DNA of 64,000 nt from JBJGXI01 sp045635475 (GTDB lineage Bacteria > Bacillota > Bacilli > Bacillales > Amphibacillaceae), in contig NZ_JBJGXI010000007.1 in the NCBI RefSeq assembly GCF_045635475.1, forward strand, positions 71,691-135,690, written 5' to 3'. Numbering within the stretch: the first letter of the stretch is position 1; every line of letters begins with the position of its first letter. The translations under genes and the position numbers were made by a program. The notes beneath the pieces are model-generated. The model did no database searches and was not told the origin of the DNA. It was given only the letters and a program-made list of their open reading frames with translations. This document shows, piece by piece, positions 51,620 through 60,626 of the stretch.

Positions 51620-54600
51620 TTATTTATATACCGGTATATCAAATATTAAGGTATAGCTGTCAAAAGACTCGTACAGGTTCTTTATACTTTGTGTTTGCTT
51701 CACTGCCCATCCAATATCAGTTGCATATTGATTAGTTCCAGGATTTGCAGGATTCCATTTCATCTTATATAAAGTGTTTTTACCATTGTTTACATATCTA
51801 TCGGCAATAAACTTTGCTCCACCTACAATGGCCGCTTCTTTAGAAAACCATCCTTGATTGTAAGCATATTCGGAACCACATGAATTTGCACAATTATCAT
51901 TTGCACCTATTCCATACATATTATAGACTACTTTAGGTTCTACAGCTTTACCGGCAACCTCTGATACAAGAATTCCTGTTGCTAAAGCAGATGTTCCATA
52001 ACCTGTTTCTAAATTAGCGTGCGAGATTAAATACAATTCATTAATTCCATATTGTTTACCTGAATCGATAAACGTTTGACCAAATCCAGTTAATCCATTC
52101 CTCAATACTTTATCATTAATATCTCTAGCACTAATATTAGTACTCTTGGAAAGATCTAAGAATTGATAATAGTATACAGAGTCTTTACTAAAAGAGTTCG
52201 GATTCATGTAATATGATGTATCTTCTCTTGTCGCAATCATCCAAGTATTAATTCGATACCAATCATCATGAGTTGAGTAGATAACAATATTCTCTTTGGT
52301 GATATTTTCGTGTAAGTATCCCACAATCGAATATTCTTGACTTGGACCACTTCGAACATGCCAATTTCCACCGTCTACTACCCATCTGCCATTCACTTGC
52401 TTGAGGGCATCTTTATATACATACATTGGTTGATAATTGGACCTTGGATAACTGGAAACCTGCCTATTCAAAGCATCCTCAAATGTAATATTATAATTCG
52501 TGTATTGATATACATTTTGAGGAGATTTATAAAAGTTAACCATTAATTTTGCTGTACCATAACTCTCAAAATATTCTACAGTAATTGTATGCAATCCTTT
52601 TTTCAACTCAACAGTCGCATTGCGTTCATCATCTTTTGCGACCCAGTCATTTATAACTAGATCTCCATCGATGTAAACGCGGACACCGTCGTCTGCGTCT
52701 ACGTCAAGATTATAATATCCATCAACAGTTGCATTGACTAATTTTTGAAATCTACCAGAAATATAATCAGATGGTAGACTTGGATGCGGTGAATCCTCTA
52801 CCCAATTATTGTTAAGTTCAGGTATAGGTGTTAACGAATTTGTTCCACCAACAAGAATCGAGAGACCTTCAAGATTTGTATTATTAAACCACTCACCGAT
52901 CCAACTATCTTGAGTCAAAGCATAAGGCTCAAGGTCAAAATGCAATTTACTGTTACCTGTATTATCGTAATACTGAACCTCTATCCAGTGGATATTAGAT
53001 CCATCACTATTATCCTCAATCTGTAAGCGAATATTATCTTCTCGATAACTACTTGGGGTGAAACGATCTATAACAACCTCTCCATCTACCAATACGCGAA
53101 CGCCATCGTCAGCACGTGCGCGTAGAATGTAATCGCCCGCAGTTATTCGCTTTGCAGTTACATATCTTGCTGAAAAGTTATTTGAGTTAATGCCTTCCAT
53201 TGGGCTATTAGTACCGTAATCCTCGTCTATGCTTCCATTTATAATAGAAGAATCGATAACTTTTGAATTCTCCGGTGCACCTGATAGATTAGTATTATTA
53301 TAATAGTATGCTATCCAATCCCCAAATGGAGCTAGGTTAGAAAAGATAGAAGCATCACCAGTATTCTCAACAAACTGTGTTTCTACCTTATGCTTCCCAG
53401 ATAGTCTACCTATAATTGCTCTATCCATTTGACCATTTTCAGAGCTTGTCAATCGGTCTATCTTTTTATCCCCATCGACCTTTACTTGAATGCCATCGTT
53501 TGAATGGGTTTGAAGAAAATATTCTTTATCTTGGAAATTCCTTGACTGGTCAAATAGAGCAGTGAAGTTATCGGATGAAATAGAAGGTAATGGACTTCCT
53601 TGCTTCCAATTGTGACTAATAGATTCAGCTTTCTCAAAGTAATCAAAGTTAGTTAAACCAATTGAGAAATCTAAACTAGCGTTACCTGCTTTTTCGAAAT
53701 ACTCTACTGTAACGATATGTTCACCTTTGTCTAATTGCACATAGCTTGATTGTTCATATGCACCTGGATACCAAGCATCGATGACGAGTTCATCATCTAT
53801 AAATACTCTTACGCCGTCATCAGCAAAAGTATTAATTTTATAAACACCAGTGTGTTGAATTTGATATTTCTTTTGATATCTTGCTGAAAAATCATCACCT
53901 GGCAAAGATGGATGTGGGGAATTTGATCCCCAATCAAAATTTAATTCGTTAATTTTATCGGGTGAATTATTTCCACCTATATAAAGTGGCGTACCTTGGA
54001 GTGAATTGTTTGCAAATATTTCTCCAACCCAACTATCGTTTGGTACTTCGAACTTTTCGAAGCCAAAGTTCAGATGGCTTTCACCAGTTGTATTCTTTGA
54101 TTGTACTTCTAACCAATGGATATTAGAGCCATCTAGATTATTAATAGAAACCTTAACGGTGTTCTCTTGATTACCGAAATCAGAGCTGTAATCAGCAACT
54201 ACAGTACCATCCAAAATAACCTTTATGTCTTCATCAGCAGTTGTACGGATAATATAATCTCCAGCCTCAAGACGTTTTGCAGTTACATAACTTGCAGAAA
54301 ACTGATCTGCATTTACTTTTTCTATCGGGCTGTTTTCATAATTCTGTGTTAAAGTTCCGTCCGGATTTTCCGTAACAATTTTCGCATTAACCGGATTACC
54401 GGACAAATCGGTATTGTTGTAGAAGTATGTTAACCATTTTCCAAATGGTACGATGTCTGAATATACAGCAGCATCACCTGTGTTTTCGTAATACTCAGTG
54501 GTAACGCTATGGTTTCCAGAAAGCGGACCTAAAATTGCACGGTTCACACCTCTATTGTTAGACCACCTATTTATTCTTAATTGACCATCAACATTAACTC

Positions 54601-57436
54601 GAATACCGTCATCAGCAAATGTTTGTAGAAAGTACTCTTGACCATCAAAGTCTCTAGACTGATCAAATAAAGCATGGAAGTGATCAACTGGAAAACCAGT
54701 TTGTGGATTTGATTTCCCCCAGTTATAACGAATAGACTCTTTTGTTTCATTAAAAACAGGGTACTCATTCAAACGTAAAGCCGCATCACCTTCGTTATCG
54801 AAGTATTCTACACGAAGCGTGTGTTGTCCAGCTTCTAGGTATCGTTTCGTAGATCCCTTTGATGTGTAAGAACCGTTTTTCCATGAATCAATGATCAACT
54901 CATCGTCTAGATAAACTCGCACTCCATCATCTGAAAGTACTTCAAAATGTCTATACGACCCAGATGAAGTGGAAAAAACTTTCTTGAAAGAAGCAGAGAA
55001 TTCATTTGCAGGAATCGATACGTGAGGGGATGCTGATCCCCAATCATAATTAAGTTCACTCGTTCCTTCAACTAAAACTGGTATACCTTTTAATTCCTTA
55101 TTACTAAACAATTCACCAGTCCATACATTTTTAGGAGTTGAATATTCCTCAATATCTAGTTTAAGCTTACTGTCTCCTGTATTATCAAAATATTGAACTT
55201 CAATCCAATGTATGTCTGATCCGTTAATATTTTCTAAATTGACTTTAGCGGTATCCTCTCGGTAACTACTTGGGCTAAAGCGATCTATAATTAATTCACC
55301 ATCAATCAACACTCTAACTCCGTCATCAGCACTAGCAGTGATTTTGTATTCTCCAGCCTCAATCCGTTTAGCAGTAGTATAGCTTGCAGAGAAAAAGTCT
55401 TTATTCACATTAGACATGGGAGAAGCTTGGCCAATATTTTGAACAAGATTACCGTTGCTGTTGGCAATAATTGTTTTAGCGTTGATAGGGTTCCCTTTTA
55501 ACTCCTTATTATTGAAATAATAAGCTACCCAATCTCCTAGTCTAGCAATATCCGAAAATAGAGCAGCGTCACCAGCATTTTCGTAATATTCTGTTGTAAC
55601 GCTATGATTACCTGATAAAGTTCCTAGTAAGGCACGATCAATAGATCGAGAGTCAGTCCACTTATCAATAATTCTTGCACCATCAACGCTAACCCGGACG
55701 CGATCATCAGAAAATGTTTGTACAAAATACTCTCCTTCATTAAAAGATTGAGACTGATTAAATAAACCATAGAAACGGTCTGCAGTTAGATGCTCTGCAG
55801 GTGCCTTATTTCCCCAATTATAATGAATGGATTTTTCTGATTCCATCAGAACTGGTTCTACAATTTTGAGGGCTGCAGATCCAGTGTTGTCAAAATACTC
55901 TACCCTTAATGTATGGGTACCAGCTTTAACAAGACGAGTTATGTCACCCTTTTTTGCATAGGATCCATTCTTCCAAGAGTCTATTATGACTGTATCATCT
56001 AGGTAGACCTTTACACCATCATCGGCAAATGCTTGGAAATTCAATTCAGCATCCGATTCGATAGTGAATTTCTTTTTAAATACAGCTGAAAATCTATCAG
56101 TAGGAATGGATGCCACAGGTGCTTTTGTTCCCCAGTTATAGTTAAGTTGATTTAATTTCTGTAGAGCATTTGACCCACCTACAACTTTAGCATTTCCTTG
56201 CATATTAGTATTGGGATAAAATTCACCAATCCAACTTCCATTAGGAATGGAATAGGGTTCAAAGCTGATAGCTAACTTACTATTACCTGTTTGCTCTAAA
56301 TACTGAACTTCAATCCAGTGAATATTAGAATTATCTTTGTCTTCTATACGGACTCTTGCAGCATCTTCACGATAACTACTAGGTGTAAAACGATCCACGA
56401 CTACTTCACCATCTACCAAAACACGAATTCCGTCATCTGCTCGCGCGCGAATAATATAATCACCTGCCGGAATACGTTTAGCGGTAACAAACCTTGCTGA
56501 AAAGTAATCAGTATTTATATTTTTCATAGGGCTGTTATAACCAAAATCTTGAACAAGATTTCCATCACTACTCGCTTCTATTATTTCAGCATTTACAGGG
56601 CTTAAAGATAGATTAGTATTATTATAGTAATAAGCGATCCAATCTCCTAAAGGTGCAATGTCTGAGAATAAAGCAGCATCACCACTGTTTTCATAGTACT
56701 CAGTTTCTATTTTTGTTTCGCCACTTAATGTTCCAAGAATAGCACGATTCATTTCTCTAGCATTAGACCAACGGTTAATCTTGACGACATCATTTACAGT
56801 AAGACGAACACGATCGTCAGAAAAAGTTTGTGCAAAATATTCCTTATTATCGAGTGTTTGTGACTGGTCAAAAACACCATAGAAGTAGTCCTCAGATATA
56901 CCAGCCTTCGGATTGTTTTTACCCCAATTATAGTGGACTTGAGTATTTGTCTCTTTAAAGACAGGTTCAATTAATTTTAATGCTGCAGAACCACCGTTAT
57001 CATAATATTCTACTGTAATAGTATGTGAACCAGATTCAAGGAAAAGTGTAGCATCACCTTTTAAATCATAAGAAGCATTTTTCCAAGAATCGATCACTAG
57101 GTGATCATCGATATATACTCGTACACCGTCATCAGCATAGGCCTTAAAAGATAATTGTACCCCTGTTTTTATTGAAAACTTTTTTTCAAATCTAGCAGAA
57201 AAACCATCACTAGGAATACCTGATAATGGAGCGCTTTTACCCCAATTAAAATCAAGTTTGTCTACGGTTCCTCCCAGACTAACAGATGAACCCTTTAAAT
57301 CTTTGGTGCTAAAAAATTCACCTTTCCAGTTCTCTGATGATGTATCAGCCATTGATGAGGATGAAAAAGAAAATAATAATATTAGAAGAGTAACAAAAAG
57401 GAAAGGGTACATATACAGTCTTTTCTTAGATTCGAT
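51620..57436 (-). CDS. Giant secreted glucosaminidase (GH73) with 13 PA14-like modules
   Basis: About 1,940 residues. Signal peptide, then PA14-like modules in order (A-B-C)x4 plus A, filling about residues 30-1640; each has FSA(R/S)F and DDGVRV(Y/L)(I/V)D. Type A has IDSWKNGSY and ends VEYFDN; B has YNWG and EYYENAGDAALFSD; C has IDRFTPSSYRED and IHWIEVQY. An SH3-like domain (GNWHVRSGPSQEYSIVGYL) follows, then a GH73/LytG-type glucosaminidase with catalytic Glu in ANLETGYGTSALA. PA14 modules usually bind carbohydrate. Start: AGGGGGAG on the minus strand sits 6 bases before ATC at 57436, with no ATG/GTG/TTG there; in-frame alternatives are TTG 57469 and ATG 57412. Confidence 0.92.
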   Translation of the reverse strand: MESKKRLYMYPFLFVTLLILLFSFSSSSMADTSSENWKGEFFSTKDLKGSSVSLGGTVDKLDFNWGKSAPLSGIPSDGFSARFEKKFSIKTGVQLSFKAYADDGVRVYIDDHLVIDSWKNASYDLKGDATLFLESGSHTITVEYYDNGGSAALKLIEPVFKETNTQVHYNWGKNNPKAGISEDYFYGVFDQSQTLDNKEYFAQTFSDDRVRLTVNDVVKINRWSNAREMNRAILGTLSGETKIETEYYENSGDAALFSDIAPLGDWIAYYYNNTNLSLSPVNAEIIEASSDGNLVQDFGYNSPMKNINTDYFSARFVTAKRIPAGDYIIRARADDGIRVLVDGEVVVDRFTPSSYREDAARVRIEDKDNSNIHWIEVQYLEQTGNSKLAISFEPYSIPNGSWIGEFYPNTNMQGNAKVVGGSNALQKLNQLNYNWGTKAPVASIPTDRFSAVFKKKFTIESDAELNFQAFADDGVKVYLDDTVIIDSWKNGSYAKKGDITRLVKAGTHTLRVEYFDNTGSAALKIVEPVLMESEKSIHYNWGNKAPAEHLTADRFYGLFNQSQSFNEGEYFVQTFSDDRVRVSVDGARIIDKWTDSRSIDRALLGTLSGNHSVTTEYYENAGDAALFSDIARLGDWVAYYFNNKELKGNPINAKTIIANSNGNLVQNIGQASPMSNVNKDFFSASYTTAKRIEAGEYKITASADDGVRVLIDGELIIDRFSPSSYREDTAKVNLENINGSDIHWIEVQYFDNTGDSKLKLDIEEYSTPKNVWTGELFSNKELKGIPVLVEGTSELNYDWGSASPHVSIPANEFSASFKKVFSTSSGSYRHFEVLSDDGVRVYLDDELIIDSWKNGSYTSKGSTKRYLEAGQHTLRVEYFDNEGDAALRLNEYPVFNETKESIRYNWGKSNPQTGFPVDHFHALFDQSRDFDGQEYFLQTFADDGIRVNVDGQLRINRWSNNRGVNRAILGPLSGNHSVTTEYYENTGDAAVYSDIVPFGKWLTYFYNNTDLSGNPVNAKIVTENPDGTLTQNYENSPIEKVNADQFSASYVTAKRLEAGDYIIRTTADEDIKVILDGTVVADYSSDFGNQENTVKVSINNLDGSNIHWLEVQSKNTTGESHLNFGFEKFEVPNDSWVGEIFANNSLQGTPLYIGGNNSPDKINELNFDWGSNSPHPSLPGDDFSARYQKKYQIQHTGVYKINTFADDGVRVFIDDELVIDAWYPGAYEQSSYVQLDKGEHIVTVEYFEKAGNASLDFSIGLTNFDYFEKAESISHNWKQGSPLPSISSDNFTALFDQSRNFQDKEYFLQTHSNDGIQVKVDGDKKIDRLTSSENGQMDRAIIGRLSGKHKVETQFVENTGDASIFSNLAPFGDWIAYYYNNTNLSGAPENSKVIDSSIINGSIDEDYGTNSPMEGINSNNFSARYVTAKRITAGDYILRARADDGVRVLVDGEVVIDRFTPSSYREDNIRLQIEDNSDGSNIHWIEVQYYDNTGNSKLHFDLEPYALTQDSWIGEWFNNTNLEGLSILVGGTNSLTPIPELNNNWVEDSPHPSLPSDYISGRFQKLVNATVDGYYNLDVDADDGVRVYIDGDLVINDWVAKDDERNATVELKKGLHTITVEYFESYGTAKLMVNFYKSPQNVYQYTNYNITFEDALNRQVSSYPRSNYQPMYVYKDALKQVNGRWVVDGGNWHVRSGPSQEYSIVGYLHENITKENIVIYSTHDDWYRINTWMIATREDTSYYMNPNSFSKDSVYYYQFLDLSKSTNISARDINDKVLRNGLTGFGQTFIDSGKQYGINELYLISHANLETGYGTSALATGILVSEVAGKAVEPKVVYNMYGIGANDNCANSCGSEYAYNQGWFSKEAAIVGGAKFIADRYVNNGKNTLYKMKWNPANPGTNQYATDIGWAVKQTQSIKNLYESFDSYTLIFDIPVYK

Positions 57437-57665
57437 TTTTATCTCCCCCTGTAAAATTACAAAGTACAATACTTTATATTATCAATCAAAAAAGTAGATT
57501 TGTTAAGTGAAAATTTTAAAATAAGTACATATTTTAATAGAAAGACAGGGAAATATAACTAAATATCAGAATATATATTGAATAAGAAATTGCTTATATC
57601 CAATGTTTTAATTATACTTAGTATGTCAAAACTCTTAAAAACACACTGTGTTAAGGAGGATTACC

Positions 57666-58541
57666 TTGGAAAATAAAATCAAAAAAGCGATTATACCAGC
57701 TGCTGGATTGGGCACTAGGTTTCTGCCAGCTACAAAAGCAATGCCTAAAGAAATGCTTCCGATAGTTGATAAACCGACAATAGAATATATTGTTGATGAG
57801 GCTGTTAAATCAGGTATAGAAGATATTATTATTGTTACCGGGAAAGGTAAAAGAGCAATAGAGGACCATTTTGACCATTCTTTTGAGCTGGAAGAAACGT
57901 TAACAAGAAAAGAAAAGTTTGATCTTTTAGAAAAAATAAATGCATCTGCACAAGTAGATATCCATTACATAAGGCAAAAAGAACCAAGAGGTTTAGGGCA
58001 TGCCATTTGGTGTGCGCGCAAATTCATTGGGAACGAGCCATTTGGAGTGCTACTGGGAGATGATATAGTTCAAAGTGAAAAACCTGGCCTCCTTCAGTTA
58101 ATGGAACAGTATGAGCAAACAAGCTCGTCAATAATTGGTGTTCAACGCATCCCATCTGAAGAAACGCATCGATATGGAATTATCGATCCATTAGTAAATG
58201 AAGGTAGAAGGATTCAGGTGAATAAATTTGTTGAAAAACCTAAGCAAGGAACAGCCCCATCTAACTTGGCGATTATTGGGCGATATGTTTTAACTCCTCA
58301 AATTTTTGACTATTTGGGTGAACAAAAAATAGGACAAGGTGGAGAAATACAACTTACTGATGCAATTCAAGAATTAAATCAATTACAAAAAGTCTATGCG
58401 TATGAGTTTGAAGGTAATCGCTATGATGTTGGAGAAAAATTAGGATTTATTCAAACGACAATAGAACTTGCTTTAGAACGTCAAGAGTTAAAAGAACCAT
58501 TAACAGAATATTTAAAGGTTATTGCAAAGAGGCTATCGTAG
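57666..58541 (+). CDS. gtaB: UTP-glucose-1-phosphate uridylyltransferase
   Basis: Makes UDP-glucose for teichoic acid glucosylation, glycolipids and exopolysaccharide; its product feeds the dehydrogenase at 60627. TTG at 57666 with AAGGAGGA 5 bases upstream, 291 residues. Motifs: AAGLGTRFLPATKAMPKEM (about 11-29), the nucleotide loop, and VEKPKQGTAPSNLAIIGRY with the substrate Lys. The longer frame from 57648 contains the ribosome binding site. Confidence 0.95.
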   Translation: MENKIKKAIIPAAGLGTRFLPATKAMPKEMLPIVDKPTIEYIVDEAVKSGIEDIIIVTGKGKRAIEDHFDHSFELEETLTRKEKFDLLEKINASAQVDIHYIRQKEPRGLGHAIWCARKFIGNEPFGVLLGDDIVQSEKPGLLQLMEQYEQTSSSIIGVQRIPSEETHRYGIIDPLVNEGRRIQVNKFVEKPKQGTAPSNLAIIGRYVLTPQIFDYLGEQKIGQGGEIQLTDAIQELNQLQKVYAYEFEGNRYDVGEKLGFIQTTIELALERQELKEPLTEYLKVIAKRLS

Positions 58542-58544
58542 AAA

Positions 58545-58590
58545 AAAAACCTCACTGAAAAAAATATGTTAATCAGTGGGGGTTTTTCTA
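58545..58590. terminator. Bidirectional terminator between gtaB and the LCP gene
   Basis: AAAAACCTCACTGA and TCAGTGGGGGTTTTT arms with A tract before and T tract after, so it can act on both converging genes. Confidence 0.85.
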
Positions 58591-58602
58591 TATTAGAGTA
58601 TA

Positions 58603-59595
58603 TTAACTATTATTATGCAAAATACCTAAATGCTTTTGTAACTGTTGTGATTTGGATAACAAATCATCTTGATCTAATTCATAATAATAAATGCCATCAA
58701 TCTTTTTATCATCACCGGTAATATTAATCGTATCAATATTAAGGTCTGAAGAAGTGCCATAAGATGCAAAACTTTTTAGTTCATCAAATGTTAAGTTTGT
58801 AGTCATGTTATTACCAACTGCTTCCATTAAGTTGTTAACTTTAAATATAGAGCTGAAGGATAATGTCTGCTTAGCAATTGCCTTAATAATCTCTTGCTGC
58901 CTTTTACCACGTTCAATATCACTGTCGTATTTTCTTGTTCTTGCAAGAGCCAATGCTTCCTCTCCATTCAACTTCTGTTCCCCAGGTAATAAGTGAATGG
59001 CATTTTTAACATCTTCGGAATTTTGTTCATAAAGCTCATAAGGTACATTAACTTTAACTCCGTCGAGTACATTAACAACATCTATGAATGCCTCAAAATC
59101 CATTTTGACATAGTAATCTACAGGAATATCAAGAAAACCTTCAACAGCTTCTATAGTTGCCTTAGGTCCTCCAAAAGCGTGTGCATGTGTTATTTTGTCC
59201 TCATATCCTACTTCTGGAATATAAACATAAGAATCTCTCGGAATACTAAGTAACTTTACACTTTTATCTTCCTTATTTAGAGTTGCAAGTACTAATGCGT
59301 CAGAACGCGGGTTAGAATCACTTCGCTTCTCGCTATCATCAACACCAATGAATAGAATGGAAACATTATGTCTTTTTGGATCAATATCAATTTTTCTAAG
59401 CTCAGATCCATCTCTTCCATCATCTACAAATGATTCACCGACGATTTCATCTGCTTTATTTAGTAAACTTGTTCCATATATGGTAGCCGAAGCTAAAAGA
59501 ATCATTATTGGTAGTAATATGAAAAGAATTCGTTTTTTTCTTTTATTCTTAGTTATTCGCTTCTCGGATCTACTTGTATCATTTTGTTTCGACAT
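58603..59595 (-). CDS. LytR-CpsA-Psr (LCP) family wall-polymer ligase
   Basis: 330 residues, ATG at 59595 after AAGGAG. LCP proteins transfer teichoic acid or capsule from its lipid carrier to peptidoglycan. Basic cytoplasmic start, one membrane helix (about 25-45), then the LCP domain: FIGVDDSEKRSDSNPRSDAL (Arg and Asp for pyrophosphate and Mg binding), LLSIPRDSYVYIP, KITHAHAFGGP and ALARTRKYDSDIERGKRQQ. A decayed partial copy lies at 61863-62040. Confidence 0.94.
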   Translation of the reverse strand: MSKQNDTSRSEKRITKNKRKKRILFILLPIMILLASATIYGTSLLNKADEIVGESFVDDGRDGSELRKIDIDPKRHNVSILFIGVDDSEKRSDSNPRSDALVLATLNKEDKSVKLLSIPRDSYVYIPEVGYEDKITHAHAFGGPKATIEAVEGFLDIPVDYYVKMDFEAFIDVVNVLDGVKVNVPYELYEQNSEDVKNAIHLLPGEQKLNGEEALALARTRKYDSDIERGKRQQEIIKAIAKQTLSFSSIFKVNNLMEAVGNNMTTNLTFDELKSFASYGTSSDLNIDTINITGDDKKIDGIYYYELDQDDLLSKSQQLQKHLGILHNNS

Positions 59596-59799
59596 AACTC
59601 AATCTCCTTATAGTCTTCCGTATAGACAATATTCAACATTATAATAACGATTATACCAAATTAGTAATATGAGATGGTAATAAAAGATTAATTGTAATAT
59701 ATAGACGGACAACTTGTAACATTAGTTTCATATTTATATGATCAATTTAAAGTAAATCTTAAACACCTTGTGTTAAAATGAATAGTTTTCTAATATTAA

Positions 59800-59838
59800 G
59801 CACCTCCTCCCTAATATCTCCCGATTATACAGGAGGTA
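59800..59838 (+). promoter_or_regulatory. Anti-Shine-Dalgarno hairpin before the broken DUF1659 copy
   Basis: ACCTCCT (59801-59807) can pair with AGGAGGT (59831-59837), the ribosome binding site of the gene starting at 59842. The same arrangement occurs at the intact copy (62203-62247). Confidence 0.55.
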
Positions 59839-59841
59839 CTC

Positions 59842-60078
59842 ATGGCAGTAGCAGAGAAAATTAATACTCGACTTCAGCTAGTATTCGAAGACGGCGTGGA
59901 TGGATGCAGAAAGCGGAGATCCAATCCTTAAATCCTTAAATCTAAATCCTTTAACAATGTGAAAATCACAGCAACTCCGGATCAATTACTAGCAATCGCC
60001 TCTAGTTTAGTTCCGTTGCAACAACGTACGTTGCACGAAATTAAACAAAACGACAGCTCATTAATTACAGCAGAGTAA
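59842..60078 (+). pseudogene. DUF1659 gene, copy 1, broken by two microduplications
   Basis: Homologous along its length to 62256-62480. A 4-bp tandem duplication (GGATGGAT near 59900) shifts the frame, leading to TAA at 59929 after 29 codons; an 8-bp duplication (CCTTAAAT, near 59925-59940) restores the frame after the stop, the net gain being 12 bp. ATG at 59842 and its ribosome binding site are intact. The next two genes of the trio are intact. Confidence 0.88.
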
Positions 60079-60115
60079 TCTTCGTTGATTACGTTGCGAC
60101 AAGGAGGTGAACCCT

Positions 60116-60328
60116 TTGAAAACATTGCAACTGCAATTTTTAAATGAAATGGAAAAGACAGTTACGATCTCTCTCGATAACCCAGTTGAACCTGCTGATC
60201 CGACTGCTGTTGAGGCAGCGATGGACGACATTATTGCGCAGGATGCGTTCTTCTCTTCTGGCGGTAATTTAGTCAGTAAAAAGTTAGCACGTATTGTTGA
60301 GCGTAATGTAGAAGAGATTGAGATTTAA
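60116..60328 (+). CDS. DUF2922 family small protein, copy 1
   Basis: 70 residues from TTG at 60116 (MKTLQLQFLNEME), AAGGAGGTG 7 bases upstream; a GTG at 60107 overlaps that site. Pattern KTVTISLDNPVEP...VEAAMDDIIAQDAF is typical of DUF2922, a short alpha/beta protein found in pairs with DUF1659 proteins. Identical in protein to the copy at 62518. Function unknown. Confidence 0.85.
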   Translation: MKTLQLQFLNEMEKTVTISLDNPVEPADPTAVEAAMDDIIAQDAFFSSGGNLVSKKLARIVERNVEEIEI

Positions 60329-60332
60329 TTAG

Positions 60333-60360
60333 AAGGGAGCGTGCTGAGCGCTCCCTTTTA
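60333..60360 (+). terminator. Hairpin between DUF2922 and yvrJ, copy 1
   Basis: AAGGGAGCG and CGCTCCCTT around TGCTGAG, then TTATT. Partial terminator within the trio. Confidence 0.65.
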
Positions 60361-60392
60361 TTACATTTGGCGAAAAGGGAGGAGGGATCAGG

Positions 60393-60530
60393 TTGGAGGA
60401 AACGTGGCTAACATTAATTAAGGAAGTAGGCTTTCCGATAGCGGTCACTTTTTACTTGTTGCACCGTGTCGAAGGGAAGCTGAACACATTGATAGAATCC
60501 ATACTTGCCTTGCCTGAGAAACTGAAATAA
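60393..60530 (+). CDS. YvrJ family peptide, copy 1
   Basis: 45 residues from TTG at 60393 after GGGAGGAGGG: METWLTLIKEVG-like start (MEETWLTLIKEVGFPIAVTF), one membrane helix with YLLHRVEGKL and an amphipathic end. YvrJ proteins of this length follow DUF1659/DUF2922 genes in Bacillaceae; role unknown. Holin-like size and topology are noted, but no function is claimed. Confidence 0.82.
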   Translation: MEETWLTLIKEVGFPIAVTFYLLHRVEGKLNTLIESILALPEKLK

Positions 60531-60626
60531 TGAAGCAGAAATTTAACAAAAAGTGACACGTTATTTTATTATTTTACGATAACAAAGTATGCTAAAATAT
60601 AAAAAGAATAAAGGAGTGATCACAGG

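Larger units (their letters stand above)
59800..60530. repeat. Segmental duplication, copy 1 (partner at 62203-62932)
   Basis: A direct repeat of about 730 bp. The right 450 bp look identical between copies, while the left 240 bp (DUF1659) carry several substitutions and two microduplications, and the sequence further left (LCP gene against LCP fragment) has diverged heavily. Confidence 0.9.
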
